A stretch of 54,589 bases of DNA from an uncultured Collinsella sp. (lineage in GTDB: Bacteria > Actinomycetota > Coriobacteriia > Coriobacteriales > Coriobacteriaceae): positions 1 to 54,589 of the forward strand of contig UQZI01000004.1 of NCBI GenBank assembly GCA_900545555.1. Reading direction: 5' to 3'. The notes under the pieces are model-generated. The model was not told where the DNA came from. It searched no databases and saw only the letters and a program-made list of their open reading frames with translations. The position numbers and the translations under genes were made by a program. Positions 17,828 to 25,024 of the stretch are shown in pieces (the first letter of the stretch is position 1; each line of letters opens with the position of its first letter).

Positions 17828-17853
17828 AAGGGCCTCGCACGCAGGCGAAGCCC
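17826..17853 (-). terminator. Rho-independent terminator after the ABC1 kinase gene
   Basis: On the minus strand GGGCTTCGC pairs with GCGAGGCCC (one mismatch) with a short loop, followed by TTTT. It separates the ABC1 gene from the riboswitch operon. Confidence 0.8.
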
Positions 17854-17904
17854 AAGGTAAAAGCTATTGTTTGCGATAGGAAAATGCGGTGACGGCCGCA
17901 GCCT

Positions 17905-19668
17905 CTAGTGCTTGCCGCCGTGGCTGTTGAGCCAGATATTGCGGCCCAGCATAAGCGCCAGCACCAGCGCGCTCACGTAGCCCATAAAGCCAATGACCGG
18001 GATACCAAACACAACCGGCTCGATGCGTGCGTAGTACACCACCGACGAACCGATAAACAGACCGGCGATCACGATAGCCATCGACATGCGGTCGATAATT
18101 CCGCCCAGCTGTCGCAGCGCCTTATCGCTGCTCATGATCTGCGTGTTCACCTTAAGCTGGCCGCGCGTGAGCATACGCGAAGCCAAGCCCAAATACTCGG
18201 CCGCCTCGAGCGAGCCTTTTGCCGCGCGATAGCTGCTCGCGGCCAGATCGCGTCCCATATCACGCACGCGCGCATAGGTGCTTTTTTCGTTTTTGATGTG
18301 CGTCTGGATGATCTGGATCATGTTGACGTTGGGCATATACTCGGTCAGCAAACCCTCGAGCGTCACCATGCCGCGCGCGAACATCGTTACCACGCTCGGC
18401 AGCTCAACATCGTTTTTGCGCGCCAGATTGAGCAGCGAGGTCAAAAACTCGCCGATATCCAGATCCTTCAGGTCAAGGCCCGCAAAGTCTGCGACGATAA
18501 AGTCCAAATCGGACAAAAAGGCCGAATGATCGAGCTCGGCCGAATCGCCACGCGTCACGGCGAAGCGCATGAGCGAATCCTTGAGCTTGGGCACGTCACC
18601 CTCGGCCACGGCGAAAATCATGTCCTTGACGATACCGCGATCGTGACTCGACATGCGTCCGACCATGCCCAAGTCGATAAAGTAGACGATGCCGTCCTTG
18701 AGAATAATGTTTCCCGCATGCGGGTCGGCATGGAAAAAGCCGTCATCGAGCACCTGCGTCGAGTAATCCTCGACGATTGCGGCACCGATCTTTTCCAAGT
18801 CATAGCCCTCGGCCACCAAGCGTTCAGGATCGGCGATCGAAATGCCGTCGACGTAATCCATGACCACCACGTGCTCGGTGCACAGGTCCAGATAGGATTT
18901 AGGGCACCCCACGCCATGAACGCTCTTATGGAACTCGTAGAAGTCGTTGAGGTTTTTGGCCTCGGCCAAAAAGTTGGTCTCCTCGCGAAACGAGGTCCAC
19001 AACTCCTCGACTACGCCGTGCAGGTCAACGAATTGATCGGTGTTGACGAACTTGGAAACGATACGCACAACCGAGCGGATGATATCGATGTCCTGTGCCA
19101 TAACCTGCTGCGCACCGGGGCGCTGCACCTTGACGGCCACGTCCTCGCCCGTCACCAGACGAGCGCGGTGCACCTGCGCGAGCGACGCGCTACCGAGCGG
19201 ATTGGGGTCGATCGCATCGAACATCTCCCCCAGGCGCAGGCCGTATTCTTCTTCCAGACAACTGAGTACGACCTCGTACGGCACCGGCTCCACGTCGGAG
19301 CGCAGACGACGCAGCTCGTCGCAAAAGCGTTGCGGCAGAATCTCGGACCGGTTGGCCAGAATCTGCCCCATCTTGACGAACATGGGGCCGAGTTCCTCGA
19401 GCAGGCGGCGCAAACGAACCGGCGTGAGGTTGTCCCACACGCGGTACTTTTTGACCAGGCGAACAATCTGCCCGATGCGCTCGCGGCGACCCGCCGGCGT
19501 GAGCTGGTATTCTTCATCCGGCGCCATCGCGTCGGGCTCCTCGGGGACCATATCGACAGCGCGCGGCTTCTTGCGAGCGCCCGAGACGGCGGCATCGACC
19601 TCATCGACAACCGCCGCCTCGTCACCCAAGGGATCTAGATTGTTGTAATCGGTGGTGGAATCTGCCAT
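17905..19668 (-). CDS. ABC1/UbiB (AarF) family atypical kinase
   Basis: This family of protein-kinase-like ATPases is tied to isoprenoid lipid and quinone metabolism at membranes. The 587-residue protein has the diagnostic KMGQ motif at 99-102, GSASLAQVHRA near 170, the lysine motif VAVKVQRP near 182, FFHADPHAGNI near 322 and the metal-binding IDLGMVG near 341. Two membrane helices lie at the C-terminus (about 530-550 and 555-575). The acidic N-terminus (1-50) is variable. It sits eight bases after the phasin-like gene, an association seen in other genomes, and likely shares its transcript. Confidence 0.93.
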   Translation of the reverse strand: MADSTTDYNNLDPLGDEAAVVDEVDAAVSGARKKPRAVDMVPEEPDAMAPDEEYQLTPAGRRERIGQIVRLVKKYRVWDNLTPVRLRRLLEELGPMFVKMGQILANRSEILPQRFCDELRRLRSDVEPVPYEVVLSCLEEEYGLRLGEMFDAIDPNPLGSASLAQVHRARLVTGEDVAVKVQRPGAQQVMAQDIDIIRSVVRIVSKFVNTDQFVDLHGVVEELWTSFREETNFLAEAKNLNDFYEFHKSVHGVGCPKSYLDLCTEHVVVMDYVDGISIADPERLVAEGYDLEKIGAAIVEDYSTQVLDDGFFHADPHAGNIILKDGIVYFIDLGMVGRMSSHDRGIVKDMIFAVAEGDVPKLKDSLMRFAVTRGDSAELDHSAFLSDLDFIVADFAGLDLKDLDIGEFLTSLLNLARKNDVELPSVVTMFARGMVTLEGLLTEYMPNVNMIQIIQTHIKNEKSTYARVRDMGRDLAASSYRAAKGSLEAAEYLGLASRMLTRGQLKVNTQIMSSDKALRQLGGIIDRMSMAIVIAGLFIGSSVVYYARIEPVVFGIPVIGFMGYVSALVLALMLGRNIWLNSHGGKH

Positions 19669-19676
19669 CTGCGCTG

Positions 19677-20093
19677 CTACTCGGCCTCTTCGGTATCCTT
19701 CGCATCGTCGGGCTCAACGGACTCGACGGGCACCGAGGTCACGTTGTCCTCGACTGAATCGACGATGTCGCGCACATGGGCCAGGAAGGCCGTGCGCTCG
19801 GGGGCGGTCATGACGCGGACGCGAGCCAGAATGAGCTCGTCGAGCACGCGCTGGGCCGCGGTCTCGCCCTGCATGCCCAAGCGCTCGGTCAGATCGGAGA
19901 TGGTACCGCCGGCCTGTTCGAACATGTCGGACACACTGCGGGCGATACCGGGGGCGCCTGCGTCCTTGCGCACCTGCTCGCCCTTGGTGTTAAGGTCGTC
20001 GAGAACCTTCTTGCTGCCCTCGACGGCAACGGCGGCGGCGCCGAAGCCCACGTTGATGGCGCCGTTAACAAGCTGATCGAGTTTCATAACCAT
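19677..20093 (-). CDS. Phasin-like/poly-helical partner protein
   Basis: The 138-residue protein is predicted largely helical and acidic at its C-terminus (PDDAKDTEEAE). It has a phasin-like central segment (VAVEGSKKVLDDLNTKGEQV). The start at 20093 is chosen because GGAG lies six bases upstream; ATGs at 20105 and 20087 lack that spacing. Proteins of this kind commonly precede ABC1 kinases, but their biochemical role there is unclear. It is the last chromosomal gene before the prophage. Confidence 0.7.
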   Translation of the reverse strand: MVMKLDQLVNGAINVGFGAAAVAVEGSKKVLDDLNTKGEQVRKDAGAPGIARSVSDMFEQAGGTISDLTERLGMQGETAAQRVLDELILARVRVMTAPERTAFLAHVRDIVDSVEDNVTSVPVESVEPDDAKDTEEAE

Positions 20094-20128
20094 GGTTGTC
20101 TCCAATCACAAACAACTGCATTGGCGTT

Positions 20129-20158
20129 CTTGTACCCAAGATTGAGTGAAAGCGACAA
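20129..20158 (-). promoter_or_regulatory. Candidate promoter for the phasin-ABC1 operon
   Basis: On the minus strand TTGTCG (20158-20153) is separated by 18 bases from TACAAG (20134-20129), about 36 bases upstream of the start at 20093. A palindromic AGCGCTTAAACGCT lies just upstream. Confidence 0.4.
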
Positions 20159-20333
20159 AGCGTTTAAGCGCTATTCGATCGACGGGAAATCCCTATCTCA
20201 CGTAATATGAGTTAAGGTTTCTATAGTGTCCCATAGTGCTCCATGGTGCATTTATACAGTTTGCAAGGTCTCCATAGACCCACATATTTCAGAACTTATG
20301 GACTGAGTTAGGACGCGGAGACAACTGCCAGAT

Positions 20334-20375
20334 AAAAATTGGCCCCACTTCCATCAATTCGGGAGCGGGGCCAAT
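20334..20375 (-). terminator. Rho-independent terminator of the phage late operon
   Basis: On the minus strand ATTGGCCCC pairs with GGGGCCAAT around a 24-base imperfect loop and is followed by TTTT. It lies beyond the last phage gene (stop at 20408). The stretch 20159-20333 between the chromosomal promoter and this hairpin shows no gene. Confidence 0.85.
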
Positions 20376-20407
20376 AACCTCAAATGAGGTTTGTATTGCC
20401 CTTTATT

Positions 20408-20506
20408 TTAATCGTCTCGGAATGCACCAACAAGGCACAGAGCCAAGAAGAAAATCAGGCTGCCGGACGCGGAGCCGAGTATAAAGGCTGCGACGATGCC
20501 AATCAT
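20408..20506 (-). CDS. DUF3789-like small membrane peptide (32 aa)
   Basis: This tiny frame starts at an ATG overlapping the amidase stop in the ATGA arrangement. It encodes one hydrophobic helix (MIGIVAAFILGSASGSLIFF and onward) with a short charged end RDD. Size, opening MIG and position in the lysis block fit DUF3789 phage peptides, whose role is unknown. Confidence 0.65.
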   Translation of the reverse strand: MIGIVAAFILGSASGSLIFFLALCLVGAFRDD

Positions 20507-21627
20507 CGGCGGGTGCCGTCGGACACGTAGCACTGGAGACGGTCGAGGGCATAACCGTAGATGCCAGCGTAGTCATCGCCGCCGTACGTAGTGCCGTTAT
20601 CGCAGACCTCGTCGTGCCAGTTTGCGTGCGCAACGTCCTGAGCACGGTAGTAGACCTGCTTGTACTCGCCAGACGGGGTGATGTAGTACATCTTGACGCC
20701 GTCGATGGTCTGGCCCCAGATGCCTGCCATGCCGTTCACGCTGTCGCTGTAGCTGGCGGTCTGTACCCAGCCGAGCCAGCCGCTCTCCTTGGTGTGGACG
20801 CGGTAGCGCAGCGTGCCGCTGTCAACCCATGCAATGAGCATGTCGTGGGAGCCGTAGGGCATGCCCGCGAAACCCTCGGAGTTGGAGTCGTTGAAGTTGG
20901 TTACGGCATCGTTCCACGCGCCGTAACGGTTGTGCAGCGCATAGTGGATGTTGACGGACGCGCCAGTAGACTTGGGGAACTTAGTGCGGCTGGCGTACGT
21001 GCCGCCGTTGCCGTTGGTCGGAGCGATGGGCGCGACATAGCCGCTGCCTAGGTAAGCTGCGACCGCTTGCTTGAACTCCCACCAGCTCTTGCCGTACTGG
21101 GCGAAGTAGCCGTTTGGATCGGTATGATCGGAGCCGCCCCAGCGCTGGGCTGCTTCATAGTGGGAAAGCAGGCGGGACGTATCCCAACCGTGGGCACGCA
21201 GCTCGTCGCCAGCCCACTTGACAGCCTCGCCCCACTGCTTGGAGAAGTCAGAAGCATTGGTGGCATGGGCGAGCTCAATACCGACAGTGGCGTAGTTTCC
21301 GTTGCCCACGTGCCAGCAAAGGCGATTCTCCGGCACGGTGTTGTACACGGTGGAGCCGTCCAGTTCCATCACGTGATGGACGGCGTAGGTATCGTCGCGC
21401 GACCAGAGCAGCGTGTGGTTGTATGCGGATGCACCGGGGTTCGCCGTCTCGTGGATGACGAGGTAGCTCGCATTGAGGTAGCCGTGGCCGTTAGATACGT
21501 ACTTATTGACGCTCTGGTAGGCCTCAGCGCCGCACGGGGCGGCGAGGGCCGCTACGAGGGCGAGGATAACGGCAAAGGCGCTACGGAGCGGCAGTTTACG
21601 CTTGGGCTCGGACTTACTCTCCGTCAT
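20503..21627 (-). CDS. Phage endolysin, N-acetylmuramoyl-L-alanine amidase
   Basis: The 374-residue protein cleaves the amide bond between muramic acid and the stem peptide. An N-terminal hydrophobic stretch (about 15-36, ending CGAEA) looks like a signal or signal-anchor. An Amidase_2 domain follows, with YLVIHETANPGA near 55, VHHVMELDGSTVYNTVP near 83, CWHVGNGNYATVGIELAH near 104 and HYEAAQRWGGSDHTDP near 156. The C-terminal 150 residues have Trp/Gly repeats (GWLGWVQTASYSDSVNGMAG) like clostridial hydrophobic ChW repeats, probably for wall binding. The start at 21627 follows AAGGCGGG. Confidence 0.92.
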   Translation of the reverse strand: MTESKSEPKRKLPLRSAFAVILALVAALAAPCGAEAYQSVNKYVSNGHGYLNASYLVIHETANPGASAYNHTLLWSRDDTYAVHHVMELDGSTVYNTVPENRLCWHVGNGNYATVGIELAHATNASDFSKQWGEAVKWAGDELRAHGWDTSRLLSHYEAAQRWGGSDHTDPNGYFAQYGKSWWEFKQAVAAYLGSGYVAPIAPTNGNGGTYASRTKFPKSTGASVNIHYALHNRYGAWNDAVTNFNDSNSEGFAGMPYGSHDMLIAWVDSGTLRYRVHTKESGWLGWVQTASYSDSVNGMAGIWGQTIDGVKMYYITPSGEYKQVYYRAQDVAHANWHDEVCDNGTTYGGDDYAGIYGYALDRLQCYVSDGTRR

Positions 21628-21844
21628 GATCGCCACCCGCCTTCAGGCGAGCTGCATCGACCGCCTGCTCGGCCGCTGCGTAGATCGCCGCGCTCGCGAC
21701 CCCGCACACCGTGCCGATGGCTGCGACGGTCTGGTTGTCCGTGGCGATGCCGGCAACGCTGGTCGCGACGGAGCCCAAAAAGGCAGCCGTGCACAGCCAG
21801 AACTTGCGGCTCGTCACCTTGCGGATGATGTCTTCGGTAGTCAT
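21614..21844 (-). CDS. Phage holin-like protein
   Basis: The 76-residue protein starts at ATG 21844 with GAAAGGGGG upstream. It has a charged N-terminus (TTEDIIRKVTSRKFW) and two hydrophobic segments separated by TDNQTVAA, a layout shared with small phage holins. It overlaps the start of the amidase gene, as expected in a lysis cassette. Confidence 0.8.
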   Translation of the reverse strand: MTTEDIIRKVTSRKFWLCTAAFLGSVATSVAGIATDNQTVAAIGTVCGVASAAIYAAAEQAVDAARLKAGGDHDGE

Positions 21845-21848
21845 TTCG

Positions 21849-22154
21849 CTACCCCCTTTCCGCACACACGGGTGCATTTAGGATTTCTTGGTAGTACTGC
21901 GTGCCAACGCCGTTGCCGCCGAGCGCGTGGTACGCCGTATACACCTGCTCGGTCTCGCGCTTGCGCTCATCGGGGCAGTAGCCCTTTTCGACCGTGCGCT
22001 CGTGGATGTCGTAGAGCCTGCTTCGGAGCAGGGTCTTGGTGCCCTCCTGATTGGCGAGAATCAGGCTGTAGAGCCGCTTAAGCGCCACGAGGACTGCACC
22101 GAGCAGGGCGGCGACGCACCACGACAGAACCGAGTCGATGATGACTGCATTCAT
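21849..22154 (-). CDS. Small phage membrane protein upstream of holin
   Basis: The 101-residue protein has an N-terminal membrane helix (about 8-28) and a soluble helical tail. Its start at 22154 has a near-perfect ribosome site (AAAGGAGGTGATG). Its place before the holin suggests a second holin or lysis accessory protein. I do not recognise a specific family beyond phage lysis modules. Confidence 0.7.
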   Translation of the reverse strand: MNAVIIDSVLSWCVAALLGAVLVALKRLYSLILANQEGTKTLLRSRLYDIHERTVEKGYCPDERKRETEQVYTAYHALGGNGVGTQYYQEILNAPVCAERG

Positions 22155-22210
22155 CGCATCACCTCCTTTCAGCGGCAGTATCAGAGCAACGTCCCCCGCG
22201 CTTTAAAGCC

Positions 22211-22263
22211 AAAAATCCCAGACGAAATGCGGTGGTCTACCATGCAAAACGTCTGGGATTTTT
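22211..22263. other. 53-bp near-palindromic hairpin between the lysis genes and the recombinase
   Basis: AAAAATCCCAGACG (22211-22224) and CGTCTGGGATTTTT (22250-22263) are perfect inverted complements, and the inner loop holds a second short stem (TGC..TGG / CCA..GCA). T-runs follow the stem on both strands. It could be a bidirectional terminator insulating the recombinase, or a recombinase-linked control site. Confidence 0.65.
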
Positions 22264-22283
22264 AAGAGATTGGACTATGAAAA

Positions 22284-23150
22284 ATGCTGTTTTCCGACGC
22301 CACTGCTGAATACATGGCCGACAAGGGCAAGCGCCTCCGCGCTACGACACTTGAGGGCTACCGCAGCGCCATCCGCTGCCATCTGATGCCACAGTGGGGC
22401 AGGCGCGAGATCGAGAGCATCAGCTTTGAGGAGGTACAAGATTGGGTCGATTCCTTCGACCTCCCCGGCGCGGCGGAAAAGGCCTACAAGACCTTCCGCC
22501 AGATTTACCGCTGGGTGCTTCGCCGCCACCAGCTGCGCATCTGGGACGTGACGCAGGGCGTGGAGCTGCCCCAAAAGCCCACGGTGCGCCGACCGACTCT
22601 CACCGCCGAGCAGGAGCGCGTGACGCTCAAGGCCATCGTCGGGCAACCCTTCGAGGCCGCCGTACTCTTGGGTGCCGCGCTCGGGCTGCGCCGCTGCGAA
22701 GCGTGCGCCGTGAGAATCGAGGACATCGACTGGCGCTCAGGATGGGTTCACGTCCAGCGCGGCCTGCACGTCGTGGGCGGCGAGGTCGTGGAGACGGGAT
22801 GCAAGACCAAGCTGTCAGACCGCAAGCTGAAACTCCCCCGCTTCGCCCTAGAGCGTCTGCGTGCCATCCGTGGAACGCGTAGGTCGGGCCGCCTATGCCC
22901 GCTCGACCCAAACGCCGTCGCTCGCCGTTTCCGAGCGTTCTGCAAGCGATTCAGCCTGCCGCATGTGCCGATGACATGTCTGCGCCACTCGTGGGCTACG
23001 ATCTCGCTGGAACATGGAGCCGCCATCGAGGACATTGCCGTGGCACTGGGGCATTCGACCGTCAATACGGCCATGAGCCACTATTTGCAGAGCTTCAGGA
23101 CGGTCGTTGCTAGGGCGAGCGATTTATATACGGCGGCTATGGAGATGTGA
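22284..23150 (+). CDS. Tyrosine recombinase, probable shufflon invertase of the tail fibre array
   Basis: The 288-residue protein has an N-terminal SAM-like core-binding domain (about 1-95) and a catalytic domain with Arg136 in GLRRCEA, Lys174/176 in TGCKTKLS, Arg234 in TCLRHSW, GH at 256-257 and the nucleophile Tyr267 in MSHYL. The usual first histidine of the HxxR box is Thr231. It is on the plus strand, opposite to the surrounding phage genes. Its TGA stop overlaps the flank of the outermost array site (site begins at 23151). This placement is why I call it the shuffling enzyme rather than an ordinary phage integrase, although it could do both. The ribosome site is weak (TTGGA), suggesting low expression. 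Confidence 0.85.
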   Translation: MLFSDATAEYMADKGKRLRATTLEGYRSAIRCHLMPQWGRREIESISFEEVQDWVDSFDLPGAAEKAYKTFRQIYRWVLRRHQLRIWDVTQGVELPQKPTVRRPTLTAEQERVTLKAIVGQPFEAAVLLGAALGLRRCEACAVRIEDIDWRSGWVHVQRGLHVVGGEVVETGCKTKLSDRKLKLPRFALERLRAIRGTRRSGRLCPLDPNAVARRFRAFCKRFSLPHVPMTCLRHSWATISLEHGAAIEDIAVALGHSTVNTAMSHYLQSFRTVVARASDLYTAAMEM

Positions 23151-23161
23151 TTCCGTATCCC
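23151..23161 (+). repeat. Shufflon site S1 (opposed orientation)
   Basis: TTCCGTATCCC on the plus strand, directly after the recombinase stop codon. It opens cassette 1. Confidence 0.85.
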
Positions 23162-23334
23162 CTATAAGCTACGAAGCCCCGTGCACCGTCCACTTCCTCA
23201 ATGCCGACAACCGCCTCGGTTTGAGGTTGACCGACCCGAGCACGACCAACTCGGCCATCATCGCCGTGGCGACCGAGAACAAGCTGTACATCGGCTTCAA
23301 GGTCAATGGGAAGTGGCTCACCAAGCTCTTATAG
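23152..23334 (+). CDS. Silent tail-fibre C-terminal cassette 1
   Basis: A start-less frame reads Ser-Val-Ser then 57 variable residues, beginning PISYEAPC, with NKLYIGFKVNGKWL near its end, and stops at TAG 23332-23334 three bases before S2. It could also be read through in frame from within the recombinase region, but no start or ribosome site is seen. It would be expressed only after inversion to the tail gene. Confidence 0.75.
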   Translation, partial: SVSPISYEAPCTVHFLNADNRLGLRLTDPSTTNSAIIAVATENKLYIGFKVNGKWLTKLL

Positions 23335-23336
23335 CA

Positions 23337-23347
23337 TTCCGTATCCC
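23337..23347 (+). repeat. Shufflon site S2 (opposed orientation)
   Basis: TTCCGTATCCC on the plus strand, in the same direction as S1. It opens cassette 2 and forms an inverted pair with S3-S10. Confidence 0.85.
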
Positions 23348-23619
23348 GGCTTTGTGTGAGCGATGCCCTGTGTAGGCTGGAGGGCAACGACTTCAACACC
23401 ATAGGCAACTGCTTTCAGGCGATCTACCAAGCAACATCGTGGACGGCAGGGCAGCACGGACCTGTCGGCACGAATGCCTATGGCTTCCTGCTCTCGATAG
23501 GGGGCGGCGATTCCGATTTGCAGATATTCATCGACAACACGGGGAAGATGGCGTTTCGCATGCGCTTCAGCGGGAATGCGACCTGGCCTTCGTGGAACAT
23601 CCTGAAAGCTAATTGTTAG
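23338..23619 (+). CDS. Silent tail-fibre C-terminal cassette 2
   Basis: The frame after Ser-Val-Ser encodes 90 variable residues ending FSGNATWPSWNILKANC. The W-x-x-W ending is typical of phage tail knob domains. It meets cassette 3 tail-to-tail with overlapping stop codons at 23616-23619. Confidence 0.78.
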   Translation, partial: SVSRLCVSDALCRLEGNDFNTIGNCFQAIYQATSWTAGQHGPVGTNAYGFLLSIGGGDSDLQIFIDNTGKMAFRMRFSGNATWPSWNILKANC

Positions 23620-23867
23620 GAGCCGATCTTGACCCATGGATACCAGTTGCCTGCCCAGCAAGAGCGAACCCAGAACTTACCGTACGAGTCGGAATACACT
23701 TGCATCAGATATCCTCCCGGCTGTCCGGCATGGACAGTCAGTATGCCCCACGACTGCGCTCCGCTAGGACAGTTTGCCGCGTTTTGAGCAAGAGACCCTA
23801 TGATGTAGCAGCCAGGCTCGACCACCTTATTGAAATCGTCCGTATTCGTATCACCTCGGGATACGGA
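23616..23867 (-). CDS. Silent tail-fibre C-terminal cassette 3
   Basis: After Ser-Val-Ser it reads 80 residues beginning RGDTNTDDFNKVVEPGCYII, with GKFWVRSCWAGNWYPWVKIG at the end. This is the recognisable pyocin-knob-like tail fibre pattern and the best family match in the array. It is convergent with cassette 2. Confidence 0.8.
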   Translation of the reverse strand, partial: SVSRGDTNTDDFNKVVEPGCYIIGSLAQNAANCPSGAQSWGILTVHAGQPGGYLMQVYSDSYGKFWVRSCWAGNWYPWVKIGS

Positions 23868-23868
23868 A
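23858..23868 (-). repeat. Shufflon site S3
   Basis: TTCCGTATCCC on the minus strand, in line with the tail gene. It opens cassette 3. Confidence 0.85.
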
Positions 23869-23870
23869 TG

Positions 23871-24122
23871 CTACTGCGGTGTCAGATACTTCCAGTCACT
23901 CCAATTCATTGAGCCGTATCGTGCGCGCAGAGCGATTGTTCCACCGAACGAGAAGGCGAGCTGCGCTGCGTAATTCGATCCGGGGTTCTGTTGTATAACT
24001 AGCGCCGAATTGCTGTTAAAGTTGTTGGGGAGCCCCTTTGGGCTGGTAACAGTACTGAATATCAAGCAATTCGGTGGGTTGTCCATGTCATGAACGTTTG
24101 TGGCATATAGCAGGGATACGGA
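23871..24122 (-). CDS. Silent tail-fibre C-terminal cassette 4
   Basis: After Ser-Val-Ser it reads 80 residues beginning LLYATNVHDMDNPPNCLIFS and ending RARYGSMNWSDWKYLTPQ, again a W-x-x-W knob ending. Stop TAG lies two bases from S3. Confidence 0.78.
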   Translation of the reverse strand, partial: SVSLLYATNVHDMDNPPNCLIFSTVTSPKGLPNNFNSNSALVIQQNPGSNYAAQLAFSFGGTIALRARYGSMNWSDWKYLTPQ

Positions 24123-24123
24123 A
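24113..24123 (-). repeat. Shufflon site S4
   Basis: TTCCGTATCCC on the minus strand. The preceding codon is GAT, as at the expressed site S10. It opens cassette 4. Confidence 0.85.
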
Positions 24124-24127
24124 TCAC

Positions 24128-24430
24128 CTACACTACCTGCAACACGCCGGAGGTAATCACATTGGTGCAGGTAGCATCGTGTATGAATATGGAAAGAAAG
24201 CTACTCTCAACACTCCAGACACCTGCGTGTTGGCCATTGCTGCTCATTGCTTCAACCCAGTAGGACGACACATTGAACCATGACGGAACCTTGCAAATAT
24301 TAATCCACGTTTTCGTTGGAAATGGGGCGCTAGATTTTAGCGACGCGCTCACCATTGCCGTCGAACCGTTGAGCGAAAACGAAACTGTACCGTAACTGCT
24401 ATCGACATCTTCGTATTTGCGGGATACGGA
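24128..24430 (-). CDS. Silent tail-fibre C-terminal cassette 5
   Basis: After Ser-Val-Ser it reads 97 residues beginning RKYEDVDSSYGTVSFSL, with TWINICKVPSWFNVSSYWVE in the middle. It is the only cassette whose stop codon is not in frame with the next site. No named family recognised. Confidence 0.72.
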   Translation of the reverse strand, partial: SVSRKYEDVDSSYGTVSFSLNGSTAMVSASLKSSAPFPTKTWINICKVPSWFNVSSYWVEAMSSNGQHAGVWSVESSFLSIFIHDATCTNVITSGVLQVV

Positions 24431-24431
24431 A
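24421..24431 (-). repeat. Shufflon site S5
   Basis: TTCCGTATCCC on the minus strand, preceded by TTT. It opens cassette 5. Confidence 0.85.
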
Positions 24432-24433
24432 AA

Positions 24434-24721
24434 CTATGCCTGGGCGCAGGAAAACTTTGTCCAGTCGATCCATGAAACTCCCCAAGCAAAACGAGCGTAA
24501 AAGGTTTCCCCGTTTGCCGGGACGTATATTTGATAACCGATTCCATTGTTGACGATCGCTGAGAAGAGAAAACCGTAGCCGTAAGCACCATCGGGTGCGT
24601 GCACGTCACTCGGTATGGTGTTTCCGTAATTCACTATCGCTACTTGCGATTTTATGTTGTCCCAATCTACGTCAGCCGTTCCGATGTATCCGCCGAACGT
24701 CAAGGGCGCACGGGATACGGA
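24434..24721 (-). CDS. Silent tail-fibre C-terminal cassette 6
   Basis: After Ser-Val-Ser it reads 92 residues beginning RAPLTFGGYIGTADVDWDNI, with YGYGFLFSAIVNNG in the middle and FYARFAWGVSWIDWTKF near the end. The YGF and W-x-x-W features resemble cassette 2 and tail knob domains. Confidence 0.78.
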   Translation of the reverse strand, partial: SVSRAPLTFGGYIGTADVDWDNIKSQVAIVNYGNTIPSDVHAPDGAYGYGFLFSAIVNNGIGYQIYVPANGETFYARFAWGVSWIDWTKFSCAQA

Positions 24722-24722
24722 A
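24712..24722 (-). repeat. Shufflon site S6
   Basis: TTCCGTATCCC on the minus strand, preceded by TTT. It opens cassette 6. Confidence 0.85.
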
Positions 24723-24724
24723 AA

Positions 24725-25021
24725 CTATCTTAACGAGATGGTGAACGACCTTGCCGAGACGATTATAAAGCTGGTGCTGCCAGTGTTAATCGTTATGTCG
24801 ACAGCGTTATTCTCTGAACCTTTTTCTGCTGTTACGGAAATTCCAGACACGGCGGTAACAGTGGGCTTGCCATCACCTTTAGCGTCGACTATGGCAAGTG
24901 TGCCTGATTGGCTAAAAACCAGATACGCCTGCCATGCGGCGCCTTTGACACGGATGGTGGACAATTCGGATGAGATATAGCCAGTTCTGATGCAAACGCC
25001 TTCGTCGAGCAGGGATACGGA
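24725..25021 (-). CDS. Silent tail-fibre C-terminal cassette 7
   Basis: After Ser-Val-Ser it reads 95 residues beginning LLDEGVCIRTGYISSELSTI. It is beta-strand-like and Ser/Thr/Val-rich (GDGKPTVTAVSGISVTAEKG). No family recognised. Confidence 0.73.
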   Translation of the reverse strand, partial: SVSLLDEGVCIRTGYISSELSTIRVKGAAWQAYLVFSQSGTLAIVDAKGDGKPTVTAVSGISVTAEKGSENNAVDITINTGSTSFIIVSARSFTISLR

Positions 25022-25022
25022 A
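25012..25022 (-). repeat. Shufflon site S7
   Basis: TTCCGTATCCC on the minus strand, preceded by CAT and the TAG of cassette 8. It opens cassette 7. Confidence 0.85.
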
Positions 25023-25024
25023 TG

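Noticed and set aside
17908..19638. Long plus-strand reading frame opposite the ABC1 kinase gene
   Set aside because: It is an antisense shadow: the minus-strand frame has all kinase motifs, while the other has no recognisable domain and no ribosome site. High GC opens such frames.
20230..20333. Prophage attachment site at the left boundary
   Set aside because: No repeat partner is available because the right end is lost, and no tRNA gene lies here, so no att core can be supported.
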